64,000 nucleotides of DNA from assembly GCA_910573755.1 (NCBI GenBank), contig CAJTBO010000015.1:1-64000 (forward strand). The letters run 5' to 3'. The notes under the pieces are model-generated. The model saw only the letters and a program-made list of their open reading frames with translations. It searched no databases and was not told the origin of the DNA. The position numbers were made by a program, and so were the translations under genes. Shown here in pieces: positions 7,680 through 17,098 of the stretch. This DNA comes from Lachnospiraceae bacterium (lineage in GTDB: Bacteria > Bacillota > Clostridia > Lachnospirales > Lachnospiraceae). Numbering within the stretch: the stretch's first letter is position 1; every line of letters starts with the position of its first letter.

Positions 7680-9372
7680 AATAAAAGAGATTATATTATA
7701 TAAAGGCACAAATAGTAAAAAATATAGTTTTACCGATAATACATACATTTACGGGAATAATAGTGTCGGCAAGACTGCATTTACGAAAGTTATTGATTTT
7801 GTTCTTGGCAGTAGTGAATCGTTAACTCATGATGGTCTTGACAATATTGACGAAGTAGGGGCTTATATTACAAATGAAAAAACACAACTCTGGATTAAAA
7901 GAAGTATAAACGAAGAATTCCTGTATAGAAGAACGGAAGGCAGTGAATTTTGCGTGGTCAGTTTTGAAACATATAAGGATATTATTTGTGATGTGATTAC
8001 AGATAATGTAGATGTAAAAGCAGTTCAGGTATATAAAAAGGTGTTTGAAGAGAATCCATCGTTTCGCTCGTTTACTTTTATAAATTTTGTGGATGAAATT
8101 GGACAGGGAGATTTGGGATCAATTTTTACAAGGGGGAAAGATATCCGACATATAGTAAGAATTAGGAAAATAATGGATTTTTTCTTTAATTATGAAAATG
8201 CAGAGAAGATTTATGAAAAGAGTGTGGAACTTGACAAGTTGGAAAGTGAATATAAAAAGTTAAGCGAGAAGTTAAGATCTTATGAGCAAAGCATGAGTGA
8301 TGTTCAGAAATTATTCAGTGATCTGGGACTTAATTATTCTGGTGATATGTCAATGGATTACAAATCATTCTTGGATTATAAGGAACAATTTAGCAGAGAG
8401 AGTACAAAATCTAAAGGTGATTTAGCATATCTTGTCAGAGCCTCGCATTCATTAGCGGAGGAGATAAAGGTATATGGATATTTAAAAAGTCAATCAGAAG
8501 CTGCTTCGTCACGCAAAGATAGGACAGAGAAGCTTTTGTCAACGCTTGGAGCTATTGTTGTGGAAAATCCAAATTATGCTGATGAAGTATTAACGATTAA
8601 TAATATGATTGGAGAAATAGAAAAGGATAAAATAATTCTGTCTCTTGCGGATTATGATAAGTCAATCAAAATAATAATGAAGGAAAAGAGGAAAATAGAC
8701 AACGAAATCAGAAATTTACGGCATCAGGCTTTAGAATTGGATTATGAAGAAACAATTAAAAAACTGGCACTTATTGAGAATTGCTTTTTGATTATAAATT
8801 CGGATATTGATATTAGCAGAACAACTCGGCTTTATGATCAAATACTGGAGATAAAAAAGGAAATTAAGGATTTAAAGAATAATTACAGTCAAAAAGGGAT
8901 TGATGATTTTAATAGACGGCTGACAGAAATGTATCTTAAAAGTAGTATAAAGAATGTAAAATATTTAAAAGAAGACCGTGATGAACCTAATTTCTCGTTG
9001 AAATTTGACCCGTTTAGTCAGGTGTTAGTTGCATACCATCGTGAGGGAAACGCAGATGTGTCATGTACACCCGGAAGTATGGCGAGACACAATCATTTAC
9101 AGTTATTGGTTTACCTATGTATGCTGGAGTATTTGCATGACAAATTTAGAAATTTTATTTATTTACCAGTTTTAATAATGGATTCTCCAGATCAGCCGAT
9201 GGAAAGTTTCGCATTTGAAGAGGTATATCCTACAATTATGGAGGTGGCTGATGAGATTGGAATACAAACAATTTTTGTTTCAAAAGTAAAACCAAATTGC
9301 ATCAATGAAAGCGATCTGATTGATATTAGAAATGGATTTAATCCGTTCCATTCAAGGAACGAAAAGTTGTAG
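7672..9372 (+). CDS. ABC-3C system SMC/Rad50-like ABC ATPase
   Basis: A 566-residue ATPase. Walker A is GNNSVGKT (28-35). The centre (about 180-440) is rich in coiled-coil heptads. The C-terminal Walker B is VLIMDSP, with the catalytic-region Asp near 504, followed by IFVSKVKP as the switch region. This split ATPase head with an internal coiled coil is the ABC ATPase of ABC-three-component systems and is not a transporter. ATG 7672 is chosen because GGAGG lies at 7658-7662; a further upstream Met at 7636 lies in the previous gene. Likely senses nucleic acid or protein complexes and licenses the effector (inference). Confidence 0.75.
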   Translation: MFRIKEIILYKGTNSKKYSFTDNTYIYGNNSVGKTAFTKVIDFVLGSSESLTHDGLDNIDEVGAYITNEKTQLWIKRSINEEFLYRRTEGSEFCVVSFETYKDIICDVITDNVDVKAVQVYKKVFEENPSFRSFTFINFVDEIGQGDLGSIFTRGKDIRHIVRIRKIMDFFFNYENAEKIYEKSVELDKLESEYKKLSEKLRSYEQSMSDVQKLFSDLGLNYSGDMSMDYKSFLDYKEQFSRESTKSKGDLAYLVRASHSLAEEIKVYGYLKSQSEAASSRKDRTEKLLSTLGAIVVENPNYADEVLTINNMIGEIEKDKIILSLADYDKSIKIIMKEKRKIDNEIRNLRHQALELDYEETIKKLALIENCFLIINSDIDISRTTRLYDQILEIKKEIKDLKNNYSQKGIDDFNRRLTEMYLKSSIKNVKYLKEDRDEPNFSLKFDPFSQVLVAYHREGNADVSCTPGSMARHNHLQLLVYLCMLEYLHDKFRNFIYLPVLIMDSPDQPMESFAFEEVYPTIMEVADEIGIQTIFVSKVKPNCINESDLIDIRNGFNPFHSRNEKL

Positions 9373-9490
9373 ATTGTACAAAAATGAAACTGTAAACTAT
9401 TTCCGGTTTATCCGGGTTAGGAACAACGAATGAAGTCCAAATGAGGAATGGGGAAAAGAGAAAAATAAAGACGTTGTAAGGGAGATTGCC

Positions 9491-12400
9491 ATGGAGAGGA
9501 ATAATAAAGTGGAAATTGTAAAAACATATTTTGATGCTGTATGTGACGTATATCGGCTGGGGAATGTTGAGTCTTCCTACAACAGACCAATTATGGATTT
9601 ATTCACAGGTATTGGTTGTGCGGCACGTGATTTGTCAGGTGAGCGTAAAGGACAGACTGGAGAAAACATTGATGGCATAATGAAGATGAAGTTACAGAAA
9701 CGGAGCCATTTGCCGGAATTGGGGTAAAGAGTGTTGAAGGGATAGATAAGCGTGCGCTTGCGCAGATAAAAACTAAGGCTGAAAGATATGGTAATGTTAT
9801 TCTGACAGATAATGCGGAGTGGCGGTTTTGGTGTGCCGGTGATACAGAAATGTATACCGGTTTGCGAATTATGGAATTAGTGGATGAGAGATTAGTGCTG
9901 AGAGAAGATAATGTTGAGCTGTTTATTAGTCTTGTAGAAGATTTTCTGCTGAAAGCTCCTGTACAAATTAAATCATCCACGAAACTTGCAGAGTATATGG
10001 CAAGACATGCCTGCACAATACGCAGTATCATTTCCGGTATATTAAAAGAGGATGGAAGCGGACAGCCACTTGTTAATGAAAAGCAAAAGAGTATACCGAA
10101 GTTCATGGAATTGTATGGCCTGTATAGCAGAATTAAATCGGATCTTCGCCCCTTAATGAATACCGGGGAGTTTGCAGATATGTATGCTCAGACAATCGTG
10201 TATGGACTGTTTATTGCGTGATACAACGACACAACTCCGGATTCGTTTGATCGATACGAGGCTATTCATTTTCTTCAGGAGGAGTCGGAACTTCTCAAAC
10301 AGTTCTTTATGCATATTGCCGGAACAGGGAGAAAGCATCCTACGCTTGAAAGCGTGATCGATAAGCTGTGCTCTCTATATAAAATTTGTAATATTTCTGA
10401 ACTTCTGGAACATGATGAACAGAAAGATACGATCATTCATTTTTATGAAGAATTTCTGACTTTCTATGATCCGGCTTTGCGAAAATCACTTGGTGTGTTT
10501 TATACGCCTGTACAGGCGGTACAATATCTGATTTTAATGGTAGATAGTATTTTGACAGAGGATTTTAATATCAATGGCGGATTATCCAATAATGAGCAGA
10601 TAACTATAAAAGTTCCATGTGCACCATATCAGCCTACCACCAGAAGCAAGTGGGTGAATGAAAGAACTGTTTCCGTACCTCGTGTAGCTATTCTTGATCC
10701 GGCGTGCGGTACAGGTTCTTTTGGCGCAGAGATTATCAAATATATCAGAAATACATATTTTTCCGGTACACGGGCGGCATTTTACGAAAACTACATTCAA
10801 CAGGCAAATGGTCTGCTTTCCCGTTTGATCGGTTTTGAGATTATGATGACCAGTTATGTTGTGGCCCACTTAAAAATTCGTCGCACGATTGACGAAACAC
10901 TTGGACATTTACCAGATGCACAATTGCCGACGAATATTTTCCTGACCAATACGCTCGCACCGCCTATCTCCGAGCTGGAACGTGGAGAACAGTTGACATT
11001 ATTTGATTTTTCCGCGGCGATTACGGAAGAAGCGTATCAGGCAGATACATGGAAAGCTCGCCGTCCTATTAAGGTGATCATCGGTAATCCTCCTTATCTG
11101 GCCGCATCTACAAATCCTTATGATATTTCTGCGTATAAAACCGAAACTGACGGTATAACGGATTTTGGCGAGAAAAAACATTGGCTGAACGATGATTATG
11201 TTAAGTTCTTTCGCTTTTCGGAGCAGCTTATCAACAGGAATAAAGAGGGAGTTCTTGCCTTTGTCTCCAACAATGGCTATTTGGATAATCCGACTTTCAG
11301 AGGTATGAGAGGGAGTCTTTTGAGAACCTTTGACAAAATATATATCGTGAACCTTCATGGCAGCGCAAATAAAAAGGAGACGACTCCTGAGGGCGGAAAA
11401 GATGAGAATATATTTAACATTATGCAGGGTATCGCTCTGTTTATTGGTGTGAAGAAAACGATAAGAACTGATTGGGCGAAGGTGTACTATGCAGATGTCT
11501 GGGGGACTCGTGAAGCCAAGTTGGATTCTCTGGCGAAAGGGAATCTGTCTTTTTCCGAATTAAAAATAGACAGGAAGATGGCATATTTTATTCCGTTCGG
11601 AAGTGAGGACAAGGAAGAATATGATAAGGGTGTCAGTCTTGCAGAATTATTTCCAACAAATGTAACCGGAATAGCATCCGGTAATGATGAGGCTGCCATC
11701 GCGCTTACGAAAACCGAGTTGATCAGACGGATGGAGATTGTTAAGAGTGCTGTGGGAGAGGAAGAAATATGTAATCTCTGGAAACATTTCACTCAGGGCA
11801 GACCGCTGAAAAGATTCGAAATGATGTGCTGTTGGAAGGGGTGGCAACCCAGATTTCGTTTCGTCCGTTTGATTCCCGCTGGACATATTATTCAGGCAAT
11901 TCCTGTGGCTGGGTTTTTCGACCTCGTGAAAAGAGCACCATGGGACATCTGCTGGCAGAACCGACCAGCCCGATCGGAGCAAATATTGGTCTTGTTTTCT
12001 ACAAAACGTCCAGAAGATTTTTTCACCATTTGTTTCGATGAATATCATTGCGCACCGTCTCTTTTCTGCGTTGTGCGAAATTACATATATTGCACCTCTC
12101 TATCTGCATTTCGGGTCAGAAATAACCGGAGAAGGCTGGAGAGCCAATTTAAATGACGATGCTTTCAACAGGCTGACACAATATCTTCTCACGAAACCAA
12201 CCCCTATTGAGTTGTTTGACTATGTATACGGTGTTTTGCATGATCCAGTGTACATTGAGAGGTATGAGCAGTATTTGTGCCGGGATTTTCCACGTGTGCC
12301 GATCATCAATGAGCCGGAAGAAAAAAGGGATAAAGGAGAATTCTATGTGAGTGAAGAATTGTATAAAGAGTATGTTGCTGTCGGTAAGCGTTTGAGAGAA

Positions 12401-12706
12401 CTGCATCTTATGCAGAGCAAGGCGCCGGCAGAACTTACGCTCGAGTCAGATACATCTGATGATATGGAAATTGGGGCGGTTAACTATAAAAACGGTGTGC
12501 TTCAACTGAACAGCAGCAAGCGTATTGTGGGTATTTCAAAAGATATATGGGAATATCAAATAGGTGGATACCAAGTGCTGAGTAAATGGTTTAAGGAACA
12601 TAAGGGAGAAGAACTTACGATTGATAATTTCAATCATATTGAAAACGTAGTTGGCGTGCTTTCTGAGACAATCAGGCTGAAAGAGTATCTGCGAAAACTT
12701 CATTAA
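9491..12706 (+). pseudogene. Type IIG/ISP-like restriction-modification gene, multiply broken
   Basis: Reconstructed length is about 1070 codons. Fragments encode MDLFTGIGCAARDLSGERKG at the N-terminus, the methyltransferase motif I LDPACGTGSFG, the catalytic IIGNPPYLA, and a C-terminal specificity part. Lesions seen: a frameshift near 9675; TGA at 10219-10221 where the frame otherwise continues without a break (CGA to TGA would explain it); a frameshift near 11806; another near 12035. No helicase motifs are visible, favouring a type IIG-like single-chain enzyme over a full type ISP enzyme. AAGGGAG precedes ATG 9491. Likely inactive. Confidence 0.8.
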
Positions 12707-12713
12707 AAATTCG

Positions 12714-12730
12714 GCGATTTACTTTTGAGC
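12714..12730. repeat. 17-bp direct repeat, copy 1
   Basis: GCGATTTACTTTTGAGC after the restriction-modification relic is repeated exactly at 15849-15865 between xis and int. It may mark a past recombination junction within element 2. Confidence 0.6.
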
Positions 12731-12792
12731 GATACAAATATCAGCTAATGTTCTGGCGTAGTGCCCTATGCAGATATGGAGTAAAGATTAAT

Positions 12793-13515
12793 ATGCAGAT
12801 GAAAGAAATACAAGCTATCACAAAAAGATTGAGAAAGTTTTATGATTCTTTAGCACAGGTAATAAATAGCGGCGGATTTGTCAATGTGAGACCTGATAAA
12901 GCGTATACAGTGAAAATGCTTATTCAAGAACTAAAAGTTAAAGTACAGCCATATAGCAAAAGCAGTGCCTTGTTGCTGGATGATATACAAAATAGTTTAT
13001 TTGCTCCAAATTTTAATGGAACAATAGGAATCAATCCGTATCGATTCGGAAAGCTTGATGCTGTTTTAACTTATTTAGAATCTGCTGATTTTGTATGCAA
13101 TTTTGCAAAGTATTTAGATACTCCATGGGAAGACATTAATGATTCGATAAGAAAATTGCTGGAAGATTCTTCGAATGCTTCTGATCGCTTGTCGTATAAT
13201 CAAGTGGGTGTTCTCGGCAGAGAGATTTATATTATGCTTGCAAAAAAGGTTTATAGACCAGAGATGGATACCGGTGAAGATGATAAAAAAATCGGTCCTG
13301 CAGATGCCAAAGGTATGATCAGCAGCTATATTAAGTATGTGCTTAAAGGGAAAAGCTATGAGGATTTAAGAAACTATTCAGATAAAGCAATAAAATTTGC
13401 CGAACATGTGACACATAACAAAACAGATGATAAAGCGAGCATGGAGATATTGGTTACAGCAGTAATTGCATTGGTCTCCCTTATCAGTATTGTTTATAAA
13501 TGCAGCAGTAATTAA
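12793..13515 (+). CDS. Unknown protein with C-terminal membrane anchor
   Basis: A 240-residue protein that I do not recognise. Most is helical and soluble, with a conserved-looking block FNGTIGINPYRFGKLDAVLT around residue 76. The last 25 residues (ILVTAVIALVSLISIVYKC) form one hydrophobic segment ending four residues before the stop, so it is probably tail-anchored. The start is uncertain: ATG 12793 has a weak GGAG upstream, while an upstream in-frame ATG at 12748 has none. Position between a restriction gene and an AlbA_2 protein suggests a defence or accessory role, but no function can be read from the sequence. Confidence 0.55.
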   Translation: MQMKEIQAITKRLRKFYDSLAQVINSGGFVNVRPDKAYTVKMLIQELKVKVQPYSKSSALLLDDIQNSLFAPNFNGTIGINPYRFGKLDAVLTYLESADFVCNFAKYLDTPWEDINDSIRKLLEDSSNASDRLSYNQVGVLGREIYIMLAKKVYRPEMDTGEDDKKIGPADAKGMISSYIKYVLKGKSYEDLRNYSDKAIKFAEHVTHNKTDDKASMEILVTAVIALVSLISIVYKCSSN

Positions 13516-13782
13516 AATACAACAAAGACCATAAGGACTTGAAATTCAATTGGAGCAAAATGAGTAATGGAGAACTATGCAGTGACAGTTGGCAAGGCGA
13601 GCGGAATCATGGATAATCCTAATCTTTATGGAGAAGAAAAGTATATATTTAATCTTTTGGTTTCGGTAATTGCATTAAGTGTTAAAACATAGGATTTAAT
13701 TGACAGTCTGCCGGAATATAAGGAAATTTGACGAAAACAGAATATGTGATGATATGAAAAATACGCAAGGGGGATACATAAC
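13516..13782 (+). other. Degenerate region with a 41-codon ORF
   Basis: The only ORF is 13567-13692 (MENYAVTVGKASGIMDNPNL to VIALSVKT). It has no clear ribosome site. It looks like the remnant of a deleted gene, with a hydrophobic C-terminus reminiscent of the preceding anchored protein, though that resemblance is too short to prove. Nothing else recognisable is present. Confidence 0.3.
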
Positions 13783-14952
13783 ATGGAAGATCGTGCATTT
13801 GACAATGAAATTATGGAATTACTTTCCAGAGGTCATGAAGGAGCATATTGGGATTATAAAAGTGATTATCCCGATTACCCGGAGGACAAGTTAAAAGATA
13901 TAATTTGTATGGCAAATAATCTTGAAAACAGAGACGCTTATTTGATTTATGGAGCAAATAATGATGGAAGTATATGTGGTATAGAGAATACAAGCGTGTC
14001 ACGAATATCTTCAGCTGGATTAACGGAATTTTTGAGAACCAAACCATTTGCAGGTGGGTATTATCCCCAAACGGATGTAAAGACTATAAATGCAGGGGAG
14101 CATCAGCTGGATGTGGTTATTATATATAATAGCAGACACACACCCTATTATTTGCAGGAAAAATACGGAAAAGGACATGATGTAAAAAAGCATTTAACTC
14201 CGGGTACAATTTATACTCGTATATATGATACAAATACACCGACAAATGGGACGGCAAGTATTAAGCAGACAGAATATCTTTGGAGAAAACGTTTTGGTTA
14301 TGATTTGACTCCGTTTCAGAGACTGCTCAATCTATTGGAGACACCGGAACGATGGTCGGAGACAAACTGGGATAGTTGCCGACATAATTATAATCTGGAA
14401 TTCCCGGAGTTTCAAATTATAATTGAAGAGTCAAAAAATGGATATGAAGAATTGGCGTATTTTTACGATAATGAAAAAATGTTCTATGCTCCATTAAAAA
14501 TTAATTATCTGTCCACTACATTATATGAGACGGAATTGTGGTATATGGATGAGGCACGTTGCCTTATTACCCTGCCAGAGAGTAAACATATGGATAATCA
14601 ACATATTTTTTATTATTATATTTTAAAAGACAGCGTAAATGGAAAACTTTTGCCGTTTTTTAATTATGGGAAATTCCAATGCCATAATCGCTCCGGAGTA
14701 GAAATGCCGATATTGTTATTCCATAATAAGATGGAACAGGAAGAATTTGAAATATGGGTAGATAATAATCCGGATGTGATAAAACTGGTAGAAGAAAAAC
14801 TTGAACATAATGCAATTTATAAGCATATACTTTCCAAGGCGAATCATGATGGAGTTGTTAATGAACATGGGATAAAACAAACAGCCATTTCGTATGGACT
14901 TTATAAAGAGTGGGGAAAGGGATTATGTAGCGGAAGATGCTTTATAATATAG
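13783..14952 (+). CDS. AlbA_2 (Schlafen-type) domain protein
   Basis: A 389-residue protein. Residues about 10-140 form an AlbA_2/Schlafen-like nucleic-acid-binding domain: AYWDYKSDYP (E19, D24, K26 in the metal/phosphate region), IICMANNLENRDAYLIYGAN and the terminal TIYTRI strand. The remaining residues (about 165-389) are not recognised. Related proteins occur in defence islands and as putative RNases or regulators (family knowledge). AGGGGG lies at a good distance before ATG 13783. The C-terminus GLCSGRCFII looks abrupt, so a small 3' truncation is possible. Confidence 0.65.
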   Translation: MEDRAFDNEIMELLSRGHEGAYWDYKSDYPDYPEDKLKDIICMANNLENRDAYLIYGANNDGSICGIENTSVSRISSAGLTEFLRTKPFAGGYYPQTDVKTINAGEHQLDVVIIYNSRHTPYYLQEKYGKGHDVKKHLTPGTIYTRIYDTNTPTNGTASIKQTEYLWRKRFGYDLTPFQRLLNLLETPERWSETNWDSCRHNYNLEFPEFQIIIEESKNGYEELAYFYDNEKMFYAPLKINYLSTTLYETELWYMDEARCLITLPESKHMDNQHIFYYYILKDSVNGKLLPFFNYGKFQCHNRSGVEMPILLFHNKMEQEEFEIWVDNNPDVIKLVEEKLEHNAIYKHILSKANHDGVVNEHGIKQTAISYGLYKEWGKGLCSGRCFII

Positions 14953-15302
14953 TTTGTTTAATATAGAGAGCAAAACCACAGGAGTGTAAAAATTCCGGCA
15001 GGACATTTCGTGATTTTTGATTGCAAAGGGGGTCAGGGGGATATCCCCCTGCAAGCCCGATTCCGCAGGAATCGGAGCCTGTGTGGGAACACAGGCAGTG
15101 CTTGCTGGTCTTATCAAGAATTATTTTTCTGGTGGTGAGGGGAGGAAAGAATAATTGTATACGGAGGTATGCAAGCATGGCTTTAAGCAGCATAAAAAGA
15201 AAATACCATAGCAAATAAAATTTTTAAAAGATATATGAAAGATTTTTGCAGGTTATTGTTTTATAATGATTATATGGCTGGTGTAAAATATGCAGCAGAC
15301 AA
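14953..15302. other. Noncoding structured region, oriT-like hairpin cluster
   Basis: Three consecutive hairpins lie at 15034-15051 (CAGGGGGATATCCCCCTG, perfect palindrome), 15058-15074 (CGATTCC-gca-GGAATCG) and 15077-15096 (8-bp stem GCCTGTGT/ACACAGGC with a GGGA loop). The motif GGGGTCAGGGGG-palindrome resembles sequences near mobilisation origins in clostridial elements (general recollection, not searched). No relaxase gene is present. The rest of the interval, 15097-15302, is AT-rich with no credible ORF. Confidence 0.45.
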
Positions 15303-15425
15303 ATTCTTAGTCGCTTGATTAAATATTTCCGGAATCACTTTGACGAGACAAGGGCGGCGAAGCAGTTTATATACCCTTGCCTCGTCAAAGTGATTCTGGC
15401 ATAATGTCATAAGCGAATAAGAATG
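15303..15425. repeat. Long interrupted inverted repeat
   Basis: The inner arms are 23 bases (15332-15354 and 15374-15396) with one mismatch and a 19-nt loop; three more outer pairs can form. Flanking arms ATTCTTAGTCGCTT (15303-15316) and AAGCGAATAAGAAT (15412-15425) pair with one mismatch. Weaker symmetry may extend to about 15285 and 15460. It could be a miniature inverted-repeat element, a structured RNA or a recombination substrate. Confidence 0.7.
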
Positions 15426-15632
15426 CTTGTAAAAAGCGTTATATTTTGTACAATAAAACTCTTCATACATATATCAAAATCTCAACAATTTTCGTGAAAA
15501 TTTCCCGGCTAAACACGAAAAAATCAAGGTAGATTTTGAAAGTAAATTCACACAGCGTAAGGGCAGTTACAGACTACGGGGAAAAGGTCTTAACTGTCCT
15601 TTTCGTACAATTTGGGAGGGATTGTTGAAGAT
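15426..15632. promoter_or_regulatory. Leader of xis with hairpin
   Basis: AAGGGCAGTTA (15559-15569) pairs with TAACTGTCCTT (15591-15601), followed by only two more T residues (15602-15603). This is a possible terminator or attenuator ahead of xis. No gene is seen in the remainder. Confidence 0.45.
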
Positions 15633-15842
15633 ATGAGAAGCAACAATATAGACAAAATTCCAATTTGGGAGAAAGCCAACTTAACGATTAAAGAGGCGGC
15701 AGAATACTCCAATATCGGAATCAATAGGATAGAAGAATTGTTAAAGATGCCAAGTTGCAGTTTTGTACTGTATGTGGGGAAAAAGAAACTTGTAAAGCGT
15801 AGAGAATTTGATAAATTTTTAAGCGATACAGTGGAAATATAA
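15633..15842 (+). CDS. xis: Excisionase
   Basis: A 69-residue protein of the Tn916 Xis type: DKIPIWEKANLTIKEAAEYS, then IGINRIEELLKM and a basic KKKLVKRREFDKFL segment, the small winged-helix fold that bends attachment-site DNA and directs excision. GGGAGG at 15614-15619 lies upstream, somewhat far from ATG 15633; an in-frame TTG at 15612 overlaps it. It sits just before int, as expected for this family, and both are probably co-regulated through the intervening hairpin. Confidence 0.8.
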   Translation: MRSNNIDKIPIWEKANLTIKEAAEYSNIGINRIEELLKMPSCSFVLYVGKKKLVKRREFDKFLSDTVEI

Positions 15843-15861
15843 AATCCTGCGATTTACTTTT

Positions 15862-15925
15862 GAGCCTTGCTATGCTATACTAACAATGCTCAGATTGTTG
15901 GGTATTTGGTGTTAAGGCTCTTTTT
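15862..15925 (+). terminator. Terminator/attenuator between xis and int
   Basis: GAGCCTT (15862-15868) pairs with AAGGCTC (15914-15920), followed by five T residues. A second hairpin AACAAT/ATTGTT is nested between 15892 and 15909. It may limit readthrough into int. Confidence 0.5.
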
Positions 15926-15941
15926 GAAAGGAGCTTTTACT

Positions 15942-17072
15942 ATGGGAAAAGACTTAAAAGGAAAGGAGCTTGGCGTTGGAATAAGCCAAAGAACTGACGG
16001 GTTCTATGTTGGCAGATTTACCACCAAATATGGACAACGAAAACAGAAATTATTTCGTAAACTGCAAGAATGCAGACAGTGGCTGGCAGATTCACAGTAT
16101 CAGGACGAGCATAGCAATCTGAATTTTCCGGAAGAAATGACGGTGAAGGCATGGTTTGATTACTGGATCAGCATGAAGAAACGGACCGTACGTCCGAACA
16201 CGGTAAGGAATTATACAGAGCGTTATGAGCGTAATATACATCCTGTGATTGGAAAACAGATTTTGTCAAAAGTTAAACCGATTCAATGTCAAATGATTAT
16301 GAATCGGATGGCAGATGAAGGGTATCGTACATCTACTATTTATCAGGCAAGGATAACATTGTTTAATATGCTTGATTATGCGTATCAGAACGATGTGATT
16401 ATGAAAAATCCTTGCAATGGAATGGTAAAATCTGATATTGGGAAGCCTACACAGAAGAAAGAAGCGCTGACGTTAGAGCAGCAGAAAAGGTTTGTAACGG
16501 GAATTGCAGGAAATGCGTACGAGTACCCATACAAATTTTTGCTGCAGACAGGGCTTAGGACAGGTGAACTTGTAGGATTAAAATGGTCAGATATTGATTT
16601 CGATAATCGCATTTTGACGATTAGCCGCTCTATGGAATACCGCCACTCTGTTGGAGAATGGAGAATTGGAGAGCCTAAGAGTAAGTCGGGGTATCGGTCA
16701 ATTCCATTGACAGCGGAAGTGATAAAAATATTGAGGAGACAGAAACAGAAGAATCTTGAAGTCAAAGTGATTCCAATGGAATGGTCTGAATTTGTTTTCC
16801 TGTGTAGAAAGGGAACGCCGGTCAAAAACAGTACGTATGACACTATGCTGTTTAAGCAGTGTGACAAGATAGGGATTCCGAGATTTTCCATGCATGTATT
16901 GCGTCATACATTCGCCACCAGATGTATCGAGGGCGGTATGAAGCCAAAGACATTGCAGACGATACTTGGACATTCCAACATTGGCATCACAATGAATCTG
17001 TATGTTCACACGACAGAAGATGAAAAGCATAAGGAAATCAAAAAAATTGCAGCGTCTCTCAAGGTGGTTTAG
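15942..17072 (+). CDS. int: Tn916-type tyrosine integrase
   Basis: A 376-residue recombinase. The N-terminus (about 1-55, GKDLKGKELGVGISQRTDGF) is the AP2-like arm-binding domain, residues about 60-165 the SAM-like core-binding domain (TVRPNTVRNYTERYERNIHP) and about 170-376 the catalytic domain. Catalytic residues are visible in LLQTGLRTGELVGLKW (Arg), HVLRHTFATR (His, Arg), LGHSNIG (His) and NLYVHTT (Tyr). AAAGGAG precedes ATG 15942; an upstream Met is unsupported. It lies 91 bases from attR and catalyses insertion at the start of ychF and, with Xis, excision. Confidence 0.92.
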   Translation: MGKDLKGKELGVGISQRTDGFYVGRFTTKYGQRKQKLFRKLQECRQWLADSQYQDEHSNLNFPEEMTVKAWFDYWISMKKRTVRPNTVRNYTERYERNIHPVIGKQILSKVKPIQCQMIMNRMADEGYRTSTIYQARITLFNMLDYAYQNDVIMKNPCNGMVKSDIGKPTQKKEALTLEQQKRFVTGIAGNAYEYPYKFLLQTGLRTGELVGLKWSDIDFDNRILTISRSMEYRHSVGEWRIGEPKSKSGYRSIPLTAEVIKILRRQKQKNLEVKVIPMEWSEFVFLCRKGTPVKNSTYDTMLFKQCDKIGIPRFSMHVLRHTFATRCIEGGMKPKTLQTILGHSNIGITMNLYVHTTEDEKHKEIKKIAASLKVV

Positions 17073-17075
17073 AAA

Positions 17076-17098
17076 AATTGGTACGTAAATTGGTACAT
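17076..17098. repeat. Right arm-type repeats of element 2
   Basis: AATTGGTACGT (17076-17086) and AATTGGTACAT (17088-17098) lie just after the int stop and match the tandem pair at 5023-5044. They are likely arm sites for the AP2-like domain. Confidence 0.7.

Noticed and set aside
10219-10221. TGA read as selenocysteine or another recoding signal
   Set aside because: The gene also has several frameshifts, and no structure expected for recoding was seen; CGA to TGA decay is simpler.
15270-15470. 66-codon minus-strand ORF
   Set aside because: It is translated from the long inverted repeat and has no ribosome site.
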